From positions 383,182 through 447,181 of the forward strand of contig JADJFV010000033.1 of assembly GCA_016708435.1 (NCBI GenBank): a stretch of 64,000 nt of DNA, written 5' to 3'. Positions 26,505-35,369 of this stretch are shown here, piece after piece (the first letter of the stretch is position 1; every line of letters begins with the position of its first letter). The notes under the pieces are model-generated. The model saw only the letters and a list, made by a program, of their open reading frames with translations, made no database searches and was not told the origin of the DNA. This stretch comes from Leptospiraceae bacterium. Lineage in GTDB: Bacteria; Spirochaetota; Leptospiria; Leptospirales; Leptospiraceae. Made by a program: the position numbers and the translations under genes.

Positions 26505-27053
26505 ATGAAAATAAAACTCAGTCTATTACTTTGTATTTTGCTTTTCTCAGCCTGCACAAATCCTATTGAGAAGAAACGAAAAGAATTAGAAAATTGTAAG
26601 ATCACAGTTGATTCGCTTGAAATTAAAAATGTTCGTATGTTTATCGTTCCGCCTGTCCCAAAGCTTTATTTTAAAGCAAATATTAAAATCGAGAACACGA
26701 ATGATGTGCCTGTAACAATCGAGAAATTTTCTTTTAAGATATCAACGATTGACGGTGGAAATGAAAACGCTCATTTAGCGGAAGTTATCAATGCAAACGA
26801 GCATGAGATTCCAGCCTTTGCGACTGAAATCATTCAAGCTGATATGCAAACTTTGTTTGAAGAGAATGTCAATAAGAAGCTAGTTATTTTTTTTGCGGAC
26901 CTGATCAAAGCAGTGTTAGGTGGAGGCGAAATGGAATTTGTATTGGAAGGCACAGTTGAGTTTAACACAATTCTTGGAAAGATGAATGTGCCTTTGAAAG
27001 AGAAGGTTAAGACTAGTCTCAGGAATAACAAAAAGTCAGAGAAGAAACCTTGA
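26505..27053 (+). CDS. LEA14/WHy-like lipoprotein
   Basis: 182 residues from ATG 26505. MKIKLSLLLCILLFSAC is a lipoprotein signal with lipobox FSAC, so Cys17 should be lipidated. The mature part carries a LEA14/WHy-like beta-sandwich pattern (VRMFIVPPVPKLYFKANIKI with ENTNDVPVTIEKFSFKIST), as in desiccation-related and periplasmic lipoproteins of this type. The frame opens at 26439 but those 22 residues lack sense. Function unknown. Confidence 0.7.
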   Translation: MKIKLSLLLCILLFSACTNPIEKKRKELENCKITVDSLEIKNVRMFIVPPVPKLYFKANIKIENTNDVPVTIEKFSFKISTIDGGNENAHLAEVINANEHEIPAFATEIIQADMQTLFEENVNKKLVIFFADLIKAVLGGGEMEFVLEGTVEFNTILGKMNVPLKEKVKTSLRNNKKSEKKP

Positions 27054-27155
27054 CAACAAGACTATTTCGAAAATTCTATCAGTAAGCATATCAAGAATTT
27101 CGGGGGAGACAAGTAAATTTGCCCTGTCCCATAATATTGAAAAGAGGATTGACCT

Positions 27156-28322
27156 ATGATTGATTTTACAATGACCGATGAACAAAAAGCACTGCGTGAC
27201 CTTGCGCGTGACTTCGCAAAAAATGAAATGGCTCCTAAAGCTGAGCATCATGATACAACAGGAGAATATCCAATGGAAATTCTCAAAAAAGCTTGGCAGG
27301 CAGGACTAATGAATTTGCATATTCCTGCCAAATTCAATGGTGCAGAGATGGGCGAATTGGATGATGTAATCATGGGAGAAGAATTATATTCTGGTTGTTC
27401 AGGAATGGCTACTGCAATTCTAGCGAATAATCTTGCTTTGGCGCCGGTGTTGATTGGAGCAAGCGATGAAGTTTTAAAAAAATTCGTAGAGCCTATGACT
27501 CATGAATTCAAACTAGCGGCTTACGCGGTTACTGAACCGGGTGCTGGTTCTGATGTTGCCGGTATCCGCACAACTGCTACTCGTGTTGGAGATGAGTATG
27601 TGATCAACGGCTCCAAGATGTGGATAACAAACGCAGGCGTAGCTGATTGGTTTTTTGTTCTCACAAAGACTGATCCTGCAGCAGGACACAAAGGGATGAC
27701 TGGATTTATTGTAGAAAGCAAAACTCCTGGAGTCATTATCGGAAAGAAAGAAAAAAATATGGGACAGAGATGTTCTGATACAAGAGCTGTAACTTTTGAA
27801 GATGTAAAGATTCACAAAAGCCAAATCGTTGGAAATGAAGGTGATGGATTTAAAATTGCGATGGGTGCATTCGATCATACGCGACCTGGTGTTGCTATTG
27901 GTGCTGTTGGTGTTGCTCGTGCAGCTATGGAACATGCTATACGTTATGCGAACACACGTAACGCATTTGGAAAACCAATTTCTGCAAATCAGGGAATTAG
28001 TTTTATGCTGGCTGATATGGCAAAAGACATTGAAGCGGGACGTTTACTCTGTTGGCAAGCCGCATGGATGATTGACAATGGTCATAAGAATACCTATCAG
28101 GCTTCTCTTGCAAAAGCTTTTTGTGCTGATATGTGTATGAGAATTTGCACAGATGCCGTTCAAGTGTTTGGCGGTTACGGGTATAATACTGAGTATCCGG
28201 TAGAAAAACTAATGCGTGATTCTAAAATTTTCCAAATCTACGAAGGAACTTCTCAAATCCAAAGAGTGATTATCTCTAAATTCCTCAACGACGGAAAAGG
28301 AATCGAGCACCCAAATAGTTAA
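27156..28322 (+). CDS. Acyl-CoA dehydrogenase
   Basis: 388 residues, typical length. AYAVTEPGAGSDVAGI and WITNAGVADWFF are the two FAD/substrate signatures; the C-terminal VFGGYGYNTEYPVEKLMRD and IYEGTSQIQRV carry the catalytic Glu. This oxidises acyl-CoA to trans-2-enoyl-CoA and passes electrons to ETF, in the short- to medium-chain class. AGAGGATTGACCT precedes the start. No other beta-oxidation gene is adjacent. Confidence 0.93.
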   Translation: MIDFTMTDEQKALRDLARDFAKNEMAPKAEHHDTTGEYPMEILKKAWQAGLMNLHIPAKFNGAEMGELDDVIMGEELYSGCSGMATAILANNLALAPVLIGASDEVLKKFVEPMTHEFKLAAYAVTEPGAGSDVAGIRTTATRVGDEYVINGSKMWITNAGVADWFFVLTKTDPAAGHKGMTGFIVESKTPGVIIGKKEKNMGQRCSDTRAVTFEDVKIHKSQIVGNEGDGFKIAMGAFDHTRPGVAIGAVGVARAAMEHAIRYANTRNAFGKPISANQGISFMLADMAKDIEAGRLLCWQAAWMIDNGHKNTYQASLAKAFCADMCMRICTDAVQVFGGYGYNTEYPVEKLMRDSKIFQIYEGTSQIQRVIISKFLNDGKGIEHPNS

Positions 28323-28567
28323 AATGGTAACTGCTCAGCAGAATAGAATTGCCACAGAGACACAGAGTCACGGAGAAATTCAAGAGAGAGTAATTGCACG
28401 GAATATTGCTTTTTTTCGTAATTCAGATTTGGTTAATATGCGATTATGATTTTTTAATTGAATTCAAATTTTTCATTAACTCTCTTTAATGCGATGAATA
28501 TGAATAAAAAAAGCACAAATCGAAAATCCTCTGTGTCTCAGTGCCTCTGTGGCAAAGCAGGTAAACA
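28323..28567. repeat. Foldback repeat with CACAGAG arms
   Basis: The whole gap is a large inverted repeat: left arm TTGCCACAGAGACACAGAG... (28349-28375) and right arm ...GTGCCTCTGTGGCAA (28529-28555), each 27 bases with few mismatches, about 150 bases apart. Inner AGAGAGAGT and AACTCTCTT also face each other. Part-copies are at 30846-30872 and 31070-31096. The right arm supplies sequence just before the ribosome binding site of the next gene. Confidence 0.7.
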
Positions 28568-29089
28568 ATGAGCTATATTATGGTCGATGTCGAAGCTGAT
28601 GGTCCGATTCCGGGCGAGTATTCTATGATTAGCTTCGGCGCCGTTTTAGTAGATAAGACGCTCGACAAAACATTTTACGGCAAGTTAAAACCTATCTCGG
28701 AAAAGTTTATCCCAGAAGCACTTGCCGTATCAAATATGAGTCGCGAACAAACGCTATTACACTCTGAGCCTGCATCTGTCATGCAAGAATTCGCTCATTG
28801 GTTAAAACTAAATTCAAAAGGCAATCCAATGTTCATCTCTGACAATAACGGATTTGATTGGATGTTTATGTGCTATTACTTTCACCGGTTTATTGCTAGT
28901 AACCCCTTTGGTCATAGCTCTACTAATCTCGGCTCTCTCTATAAAGGAATTGTCAAATCTACTTTCGAGAATTTCAAACATCTACGCAAAACAAAGCATA
29001 CCCACAACCCAGTAGACGACGCAATGGGAAATGCAGAAGCACTTCTTACGATTGTAGAGAAGTATGGGCTAAAAATATCACTAGGATAA
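28568..29089 (+). CDS. DEDDh-type 3'-5' exonuclease
   Basis: 173 residues. The first motif MVDVEADGP supplies Asp and Glu, SDNNGFDWMF resembles the second Asp motif, and HNPVDDAMGNAEA is the HxxxxD third motif of the DnaQ/RNase T class. Stand-alone proteins of this size degrade or trim RNA or DNA ends; the substrate is unknown. It lies 4 bases before the next gene, which is probably co-transcribed. Its upstream region is the CACAGAG foldback repeat. Confidence 0.8.
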   Translation: MSYIMVDVEADGPIPGEYSMISFGAVLVDKTLDKTFYGKLKPISEKFIPEALAVSNMSREQTLLHSEPASVMQEFAHWLKLNSKGNPMFISDNNGFDWMFMCYYFHRFIASNPFGHSSTNLGSLYKGIVKSTFENFKHLRKTKHTHNPVDDAMGNAEALLTIVEKYGLKISLG

Positions 29090-29093
29090 AATT

Positions 29094-29633
29094 ATGACAA
29101 ACTCAGCAGATAACAACAAGTATCCAATCGGACAATTCACTCATCCTGAAAAGACAACAGATGAGCATGTTGCAGTGTGGATTGAAGAAATAGAAAAATT
29201 TCCAACAGTTCTCAGGCAGACAGTCGCCAATTGGTCTAACGAGCAATTATCCACAAAGACAAAGCCGGATGGTTGGATGGTGGCACAGGTTATTCATCAT
29301 TTGGCGGACAGTCATATGAATAGTTTTATTCGGTTTAAATTGGCATTAAGCGAAGACAGACCTACTATTAAGCCGTATGCGGAAGATAGATGGGCTGATC
29401 TTGCCGATGGAAAAGATTTGGATATAGAAAACTCACTTCAGATACTAGAAGGTCTTCATAAGCGATGGGTGATTTTACTTAAGTCGCTCTACAAAGAAGA
29501 TTTACAAAGAACTTTTTTTCATCCCGAACACAAAGAGTTTCATTGTTTGGATGCAACTGTTGGCTTTTATGCATGGCACGGAAAGCATCATCTGGGTTTC
29601 ATACAGAATTTGAAAAAAAGGATGGGTTGGTAA
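29094..29633 (+). CDS. YfiT-like DinB-fold metal protein (putative thiol transferase)
   Basis: 179 residues. The YfiT/BstA pattern is clear: YPIGQFTHPE at the start, GWMVAQVIHHLADSHMNS, RPTIKPYAEDRWADL, LHKRWVILLKSL, and YAWHGKHHLGFIQNL. The His residues of HHLAD and WHGKHH form the metal site of the DinB/YfiT fold. Relatives include bacillithiol S-transferases; a spirochaete may use another thiol, so the substrate is open. The gene follows the exonuclease by 4 bases. Confidence 0.82.
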   Translation: MTNSADNNKYPIGQFTHPEKTTDEHVAVWIEEIEKFPTVLRQTVANWSNEQLSTKTKPDGWMVAQVIHHLADSHMNSFIRFKLALSEDRPTIKPYAEDRWADLADGKDLDIENSLQILEGLHKRWVILLKSLYKEDLQRTFFHPEHKEFHCLDATVGFYAWHGKHHLGFIQNLKKRMGW

Positions 29634-29645
29634 AAAAATCTTTTT

Positions 29646-30767
29646 TTAGAAAACTAATTTTTCTAACCAGGGAAATAGTTTTTCTGCAAATAGTCTTTGT
29701 GCTTCTTTTGTAGGATGACCATCACCTACGATAAAAAAGGTTCCTTTCGGATTTTCTATGTAATACTTGTCTACTACATCTTTTAAATCAAGATAAGGAA
29801 TTTTCTTTTCTTTTAAGTATTCTTCCATCTTTTGATTTGAAAATTGCGTTAAATCCCTATCTATCGCCCCTTCGAAGTTTGGGGAAAACGCTAAATAAGA
29901 AACATTTGTAAAAAATACTTTTATATTTCTTTTTTGACATTCCTCTAGGATGAAGTTAAAGTATTCTCTCGACAAATCGAAATTAACCGCATACTTATCT
30001 TTAGGCAACGAGCGATTTTCCGAAAACAAATCTAGTTCACTTTGGTCTTTTACTAAAGATGGAATCTTTTTTAAATTGGACAGAATGACTTTTTCAATCT
30101 TGGATTTTGAATGAAAGAATTTGTAATATTGAAAATAAGTAAATTGAACAAACTTAAAATTAAAAAGGAAGCTGGAATAGGATTTATCAAAAAGACTTGG
30201 ATTCTCTAAGATTGGTAATTGTCTATATTGCATTTCGTGGACTCGATCATCTATCCAATCATTTTCATTTAAACAAAAAAGAATCGCATCTGGTTTTAAC
30301 TTAAAAAATCTTTCTAAGTTTACTGCATGAATTTTGAAAGAAGTTCCTTGAATCCCCATGTTTAATACTTCGAGATTTTGCTTTTCAAATTCTTTTTTTA
30401 AGAAGTATGTAAAGGTCTCTTCGTATTCAACCCCATGACCTTCTACTAATGAATCACCTACAACTAGCATTCTTTTTTTGGTTGGTTTGAAGGTGAAATC
30501 ATTATCTCTAAATCCATAAGAATTCGTTTTGTAAGAAACAGAAAAATCTGCACGGGCTTGTGTGTATTCTATGTTTGGATAATGAGAATGGATAAACTGT
30601 TTTGACTTTATAAGATAGGGATTTTTTTTGTATGGATCTATTACCTGTCCATTCTGTGGATACTCCACAATACCCTTAAAAAATAGTCTTGTTGCGACTT
30701 CGCCTATTAGAAAAATAAGGAAAAGTAATAAAAATAATGCGAATGAATAAAAAATTTTAATCTTCAT
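29646..30767 (-). CDS. Membrane-anchored SGNH/GDSL hydrolase-like protein
   Basis: 373 residues. One N-terminal membrane segment (IFYSFALFLLLFLIFLIG), then an SGNH fold: block I LVVGDSLVEGHGV with the catalytic Ser, block II NMGIQGTS, block III CLNENDW, and block V GDGHPTKEAQRLFAE with Asp and His. All catalytic residues are present. Family members remove or transfer O-acetyl groups on envelope polysaccharides. It points towards the YfiT-like gene with only 12 bases between stops; an A7-TC-T7 run there could stop transcription. Confidence 0.8.
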   Translation of the reverse strand: MKIKIFYSFALFLLLFLIFLIGEVATRLFFKGIVEYPQNGQVIDPYKKNPYLIKSKQFIHSHYPNIEYTQARADFSVSYKTNSYGFRDNDFTFKPTKKRMLVVGDSLVEGHGVEYEETFTYFLKKEFEKQNLEVLNMGIQGTSFKIHAVNLERFFKLKPDAILFCLNENDWIDDRVHEMQYRQLPILENPSLFDKSYSSFLFNFKFVQFTYFQYYKFFHSKSKIEKVILSNLKKIPSLVKDQSELDLFSENRSLPKDKYAVNFDLSREYFNFILEECQKRNIKVFFTNVSYLAFSPNFEGAIDRDLTQFSNQKMEEYLKEKKIPYLDLKDVVDKYYIENPKGTFFIVGDGHPTKEAQRLFAEKLFPWLEKLVF

Positions 30768-31107
30768 ATGAAAATCCTAGATTGATTATTGTAATAAAAA
30801 ATTTATCTAGGAAATTGCCTATTAAAAAAACGAAGCAATGGATTTTGTCACGGAGGCAATGAGTCATGGAAGTAATTGAGAATGCACGAGTTAAACCTTC
30901 GATTGCATCAAAGATACTGTCTAGGATACTATCAAACATACTATTAAAGATAGTGATTTTGCCTTTCTGACTAAACTTAGTAGTATACTTGAGACTATTG
31001 TTGATAGTAATTTTGATGCATCGCAATAATTAAGACTGTTTTGAATTTGCTTAGACTCTCTTAACATCTCTCTGTGTCTTCGTGCCTCTGTGGCAATCCG
31101 TATATCA
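30768..31107. repeat. Nested foldback repeat: CACAGAG arms around palindromic element copy 2
   Basis: Outer arms at 30846-30872 (diverged) and 31070-31096 (GTGCCTCTGTGGCAA) belong to the 28349-28555 family. Inside sits 30901-31028, the second copy of the element at 15721-15858: GATTGCATCAAAGATACTG at the left, TTTGATGCATCGCAAT at the right, and 12-base units ATACTGTCTAGG, ATACTATCAAAC, ATACTATTAAAG. A reverse frame (30757-31026) reads through it but is repeat-derived. Confidence 0.65.
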
Positions 31108-32190
31108 TTAACCTCCGATGAAGAACTTAATCAGAAAAGGTGGGTTTGGATATCTCTTTTTTATAAGCAGGATGATGAGTGCTAAGAATAGACAGAATAG
31201 AATTAAAAGAAAATAAGATAGGAAGAACGTCTCTATGCTTATATATACATCTGCCTCAGTTGTTTTTCCGAAGCCGGGTGCTATGAACTTGGAGATGATT
31301 AGGAAATGCAAGAAATAAAAAAATAAAGGACTAACGCCAAGTAGCCGCAGAGGAGTATAGATTTTTAGATTAGAATTCCACTCGACAAGAAGATACAAAA
31401 GTAAAATTCCACCGAAATAGGCGGAGTAGTAAGAAAGCGTTGGCGGATAAAATAATTCTGTGTAATTGCCTCTTGCGGCTAATCGAAATTCGTCGTTCCA
31501 GAAAAAAATTCCTAGAAGTAAAAGAACTAATCCAATAAGGAATACAAAACCATTGTCTCGCTTTGATAGGATTTCTCTACTCAATCTTAATTGGGCAAGT
31601 AGTGCTCCCGTAAATGCAATTCCTATCCATGAAAAGATTGGAAACCAACCGTCAATAAACCAGTGCTTGAGGATAACAATGAATTGACCTTCGAAAGGAA
31701 CAAAATGTCCTTCTTTCCAGATCAGAGGAAAACTTGGTTTTTCCACATAACCAAAATAAACTCTAAGCATTGGAGCTGCAGCAAAGATTAGGATGACGAA
31801 GAATACTTTAAATGGCAATTTCATTCTCATAAATAAAGCAGTCAATGGAAGTGCCAGGCCTGTCAGATACAATACGTCTACTGAAATAAAGGGATAGCTT
31901 TTCCATAGAAATGTATCAATACTAGCCGCGACAAACCAAGTGAGAAAACCTCGAAGTAGAAAATAGGAAAGCGGATAATTCTTGTTTAACACTGAGAATC
32001 CAACCAGGAAACCTGCGATCATCACAAAGAGTGGTGCGGCTAGAGAGCCAAATACAGTTAGTATAAATGGGTGAGGTGCTTTCAGAATTTCTCCTGCAAA
32101 GTTTGATAGAATCATTGTTGCTATGGCGAGACCGCGTAGAACATCTAGGGTTTGATTTCGTGGAATAATTTTAATTTCTGTATTTGTCAT
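31108..32190 (-). CDS. Polytopic membrane acyltransferase-like protein (HGSNAT/DUF1624-like)
   Basis: 360 residues with about ten membrane segments. It begins QTLDVLRGLAIATMILSNFA, the signature of the heparan-alpha-glucosaminide acetyltransferase/DUF1624 and acyltransferase-3 type proteins, and has PLFVMIAGFLVGFSV and SPLFFYFLHFLIIS later. Such proteins move acyl groups across the membrane onto surface sugars. The substrate is unknown. It may relate to the SGNH protein 340 bases downstream, separated by the repeat region. Confidence 0.72.
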   Translation of the reverse strand: MTNTEIKIIPRNQTLDVLRGLAIATMILSNFAGEILKAPHPFILTVFGSLAAPLFVMIAGFLVGFSVLNKNYPLSYFLLRGFLTWFVAASIDTFLWKSYPFISVDVLYLTGLALPLTALFMRMKLPFKVFFVILIFAAAPMLRVYFGYVEKPSFPLIWKEGHFVPFEGQFIVILKHWFIDGWFPIFSWIGIAFTGALLAQLRLSREILSKRDNGFVFLIGLVLLLLGIFFWNDEFRLAARGNYTELFYPPTLSYYSAYFGGILLLYLLVEWNSNLKIYTPLRLLGVSPLFFYFLHFLIISKFIAPGFGKTTEADVYISIETFFLSYFLLILFCLFLALIILLIKKRYPNPPFLIKFFIGG

Positions 32191-32260
32191 TGGTATTGCT
32201 TCTTTCAGATTTTAATTCCATTCTTTCTAGTCAACGTGAATTCGATGTAAGAAAAAGAAT

Positions 32261-32365
32261 TTACCACAAAGTTCACAAAGAAATGAAATATACAAAGAGC
32301 ACTAAGGAAATTCATGCTAGAAATTGGATAAATCAAAAACTTTGCATTCTTTTCTTTGTGGTTAA
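32261..32365. repeat. Foldback repeat with CCACAAAG arms
   Basis: TTACCACAAAG (32261-32271) and CTTTGTGGTTAA (32354-32365) are inverted (ACCACAAAG/CTTTGTGGT exact), with further AAAGAA/TTCTTT pairing inside. It sits between divergent genes and is separate from the CACAGAG family. Confidence 0.6.
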
Positions 32366-32449
32366 AAAATCCTAATACCGAATTCATGTTAGTCAATTGT
32401 AAAATAGAAAATAAATTTTTGCGTGACTATTTAGAACTACCACAATAAT

Positions 32450-33379
32450 GTGAAATGTATGTTTGATTCGGTTCCTCTTAGGAAGTCGTTTTACCAATTT
32501 CTTGCATTCTTTCTAATTCTATTTTTTTTTACGATTCCTGTATTCAGTGAGTCTCCAAGGGATATTCCTTTTTTAAGGACTACGGAGACTGCTTTGCAAA
32601 CATCCGTTTATACTTTGGTGTCTAAAGATACAAATGTCCGACTCAAAATCATTGGAGTAGTTCACGTCGCTGACAAAGAATGCTATTTGAATATTCAGAA
32701 AATTATTAACGATTTGGATTATCTATTTTATGAAGGGATTCGAGTGAGTAACAAAGCGCAGTCGCAGGTTGTAGATGATAAATATCCTGTCAGTTTGGTG
32801 GCACAATCTACCGATGAAACAGATACTTTGCGCAGTATCAAAAAATATTCCGATTTAAAATTGGAAATTGCTCGGTTTCTCAATTTTGCTGATCAAGCCG
32901 ACCATTTAAGACCTAAGGCAAATTGGATCAATGCAGATATAGACTTTAATCAATTCGTAGAACTTTTGAAGACTCATAGGATTCAGTTTGATTCCCTTTC
33001 ATCGAACTTTTCAGGCGATAGCCAGTCTATTTCGAGAGACTATCTAGAGATCATCAAGATGAATCCAAAAGATAATCCAGAAGAATACCGAGCTAAGATT
33101 GCAAATTTTAAAAAGAAAATGTCTCATAATCTTGTGAAATCCGCAAATGATTTGGCTTATTTGGAAGAAATGCGCCTTCCCCGTGAGGCTATAATCATAG
33201 AAAGAAACAAAATTGCCCTTACTTTTTTAAAACCTAAGTTTAGTTCCCAAATTCCACTAGAACTCGGTCTACTTTATGGTGCAGCACATACTCCAAATTT
33301 TGTTGAAATTTTAACTCGTGAATACAATTTTGAAATTGAGTCCTGTGAATGGCTAGACGCGTGGAGTCTTGAAAATTAA
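32450..33379 (+). CDS. TraB/TIKI-like secreted protein
   Basis: 309 residues from GTG 32450, or 306 from ATG 32459; neither has a strong ribosome binding site. Signal peptide ends near IPVFSES. LKIIGVVHVADKECYLNIQ followed by YLFYEGI matches the TraB/TIKI first motif (G-x-x-H and a downstream Glu), and LLYGAAHTPNFVEIL is the late GxxH motif. The same superfamily contains the ChaN-like protein at 13.9 kb. Role unknown; peptidase-like activity is known only for animal Tiki. Confidence 0.7.
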   Translation: MKCMFDSVPLRKSFYQFLAFFLILFFFTIPVFSESPRDIPFLRTTETALQTSVYTLVSKDTNVRLKIIGVVHVADKECYLNIQKIINDLDYLFYEGIRVSNKAQSQVVDDKYPVSLVAQSTDETDTLRSIKKYSDLKLEIARFLNFADQADHLRPKANWINADIDFNQFVELLKTHRIQFDSLSSNFSGDSQSISRDYLEIIKMNPKDNPEEYRAKIANFKKKMSHNLVKSANDLAYLEEMRLPREAIIIERNKIALTFLKPKFSSQIPLELGLLYGAAHTPNFVEILTREYNFEIESCEWLDAWSLEN

Positions 33380-33480
33380 ACTTACTATATACTTTTCGTT
33401 TTTTATAAAAACAAATAATTTCCTATGGCAGATGGTGAACAAAATCAAATTTCAAAACAACTGGTCAGGTTTGTAAAAAC

Positions 33481-34821
33481 ATGGCTCTTATAGAAACATT
33501 TATTATTCTTCTTTTAGTCGCAATCAATGGCTTTTTCGTAGCTGCTGAATTTGCACTAGTGTCTTTGCGTCCTTCCAGATTGGAAGAAATGATCAAAGAG
33601 AATCGTCCTATGGCGAGTCTCACTAAGACTGTTCTTGTTAGGCTAAACGATATGCTATCCGTGTGTCAGGTGGGGATAACAATCGCTAGCCTACTTCTAG
33701 GTTGGCTTGGCGAGAAATTCGTAGCTGTAGGACTCAAAGGCATTTTACAAATGGTAGATTTTCCAGGTAAGGAAAGTTGGAACTTGGAAGGTGTTTCGAT
33801 TACAATCTCTTTTATGTTCATTACCTTTATGCATATTACGCTAGGGGAATTGATTCCTAAGTCGATAGCCATTCAGAGCACCGAGGTCATTGCGCTTAAT
33901 TCCTCTTTACCTCTATTATTTTTCTATTACCTATTTTATCCAATTACCTATTTCATGAATGGAATCACAAATCAGTTTATGAAAACGCTTAAGCTGAATA
34001 ATCTAAATCATAAGTTTGTCCACAGTGCAGAGGAGCTTATGATTCTTTTAGAAGAGCATACCAAGCAGGGTAATATTGATAATGCAGAGTTGCAGATCAT
34101 TCAAAATACGTTTGAGTTTTCTGAGCATGAAGCAAAAGAAGTTATGACTCATCGTCTGAGTATAGTTGGTTTTTCCGCTGAAGAAAAGATTAAAGAAATT
34201 CTACCTGTAATTGCCAAGAATCATTTCTCTAGATACCCTGTTTACAATAAGACGACAGACAAGATAATCGGTGTTATCCACGTTCAGGCTGTTATAGAAT
34301 GGCTTGCTCGAACCAATCGGAATAAAAATGCAACTGTGAAATCAATCATGCAAGCTCCTGTATTTGTTCCCGAAACTCTTTCTATTGAAAAAGTATTACA
34401 AAAGCTTCGCAAATACAAACAGCATATGGCAATCGTAGTGGACGAATACGGTGGAGTAGCCGGTCTTTTGACTGTAGATGATATTATGGAAGAAGTGTTC
34501 GGTCCAATTCATGATGAGACAGATGTAAAGATTGAAGCTTTGCATGATGTAAAAACGGATTCTTATACCATTGACGGCGAAGCAGAGTTAGACGATCTAG
34601 AAGATATACTAAATGAAGATGAAATGGAAGGAATGAAAGATGTCCGAACCATTGCAGGATTTTTTCTTGAGAAGCACCAGGATATGCCATCTGAAGGAAG
34701 TTCCATTACAATTACAAAGGGAACTCTCACTGTAGAAAAGATGCAGGGAAATAAAATTCTAAACATTCGCTTTGATTTAGCACCCGTTCACTATATCCAA
34801 ACAAAAGAAGACTATGACTAA
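33481..34821 (+). CDS. CNNM/CorC-type transporter or HlyC-like CBS protein
   Basis: 446 residues: DUF21 membrane domain (about 1-190; INGFFVAAEFALVSLRPSRL and SVCQVGITIASLLLGWLGE are family signatures), two CBS domains (about 205-330; SRYPVYNKTTDKIIGVIHV, KQHMAIVVDEYGGVAGLLTV), and a C-terminal CorC/HlyC domain. Members are linked to Mg2+ or Co2+ efflux; older 'haemolysin' names are not supported. It overlaps coaC by 8 bases. Confidence 0.88.
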   Translation: MALIETFIILLLVAINGFFVAAEFALVSLRPSRLEEMIKENRPMASLTKTVLVRLNDMLSVCQVGITIASLLLGWLGEKFVAVGLKGILQMVDFPGKESWNLEGVSITISFMFITFMHITLGELIPKSIAIQSTEVIALNSSLPLLFFYYLFYPITYFMNGITNQFMKTLKLNNLNHKFVHSAEELMILLEEHTKQGNIDNAELQIIQNTFEFSEHEAKEVMTHRLSIVGFSAEEKIKEILPVIAKNHFSRYPVYNKTTDKIIGVIHVQAVIEWLARTNRNKNATVKSIMQAPVFVPETLSIEKVLQKLRKYKQHMAIVVDEYGGVAGLLTVDDIMEEVFGPIHDETDVKIEALHDVKTDSYTIDGEAELDDLEDILNEDEMEGMKDVRTIAGFFLEKHQDMPSEGSSITITKGTLTVEKMQGNKILNIRFDLAPVHYIQTKEDYD

Positions 34822-35356
34822 TCCTACTAAAGAAATTGTAATTGCGGTTACTGGTAGTATAGCCGCTTACAAGACTTGTGAGCTTGTTCGCAATTTAACA
34901 AAGGAAGGATTTCCTGTGCGTGTCATAATGACTGCTCATGCTACTGAGTTTATTGGTCGTATTACATTTGAAGCGTTAAGCGGTAGACCTGTTCGCATCA
35001 ATGAATATGATACAGGCATGGCTCATATCGAATTGAAAAATATTGCCTCCGTATTTGCCGTAGTTCCTGCTACCGCGAATATCATTGGTAAATTCGCAAA
35101 CGGAATAGCAGATGATCTAGTAACGTCTACTTATCTTGCTTCCACTTGTCCTATTCTAATTGCTCCTGCTATGAATCCCGGAATGTATACAAGTCCGGCA
35201 GTGACACGGAATTTACAGACTTTAGAAAAAGATGGGGTTCAAATATTGGATCCATCTTCTGGTGTTGTAGTTTGTGGTGATGCTGGACAAGGAAAATTAG
35301 CTGACATTAGTTTGATTCAAAACAAAATCATTGAAATACATAAGAAAGCAATTTGA
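34814..35356 (+). CDS. coaC: Phosphopantothenoylcysteine decarboxylase, monofunctional
   Basis: 180 residues, only the CoaC half of the usual bifunctional CoaBC. FMN-binding IAVTGSIAAYKTCEL, then NIIGKFANGIADDL with FMN contacts, and APAMNPGMY (active-site motif) are present; VVCGDAGQGKLAD carries the C-G-D/E Cys. The CoaB half is a separate gene, seen broken at 63.6-64 kb. Together they convert 4'-phosphopantothenate to 4'-phosphopantetheine. The start overlaps the end of the transporter gene. Confidence 0.9.
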   Translation: MTNPTKEIVIAVTGSIAAYKTCELVRNLTKEGFPVRVIMTAHATEFIGRITFEALSGRPVRINEYDTGMAHIELKNIASVFAVVPATANIIGKFANGIADDLVTSTYLASTCPILIAPAMNPGMYTSPAVTRNLQTLEKDGVQILDPSSGVVVCGDAGQGKLADISLIQNKIIEIHKKAI

Positions 35357-35369
35357 TAATTACATTATT

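Noticed and set aside
30757..31026. Reverse-strand 89-residue frame
   Set aside because: Same reason: it is repeat-derived and has no ribosome binding site.
33425..33493. A 22-codon frame overlapping the start of the CBS transporter gene
   Set aside because: No ribosome binding site and no recognisable content, so a leader peptide cannot be supported.
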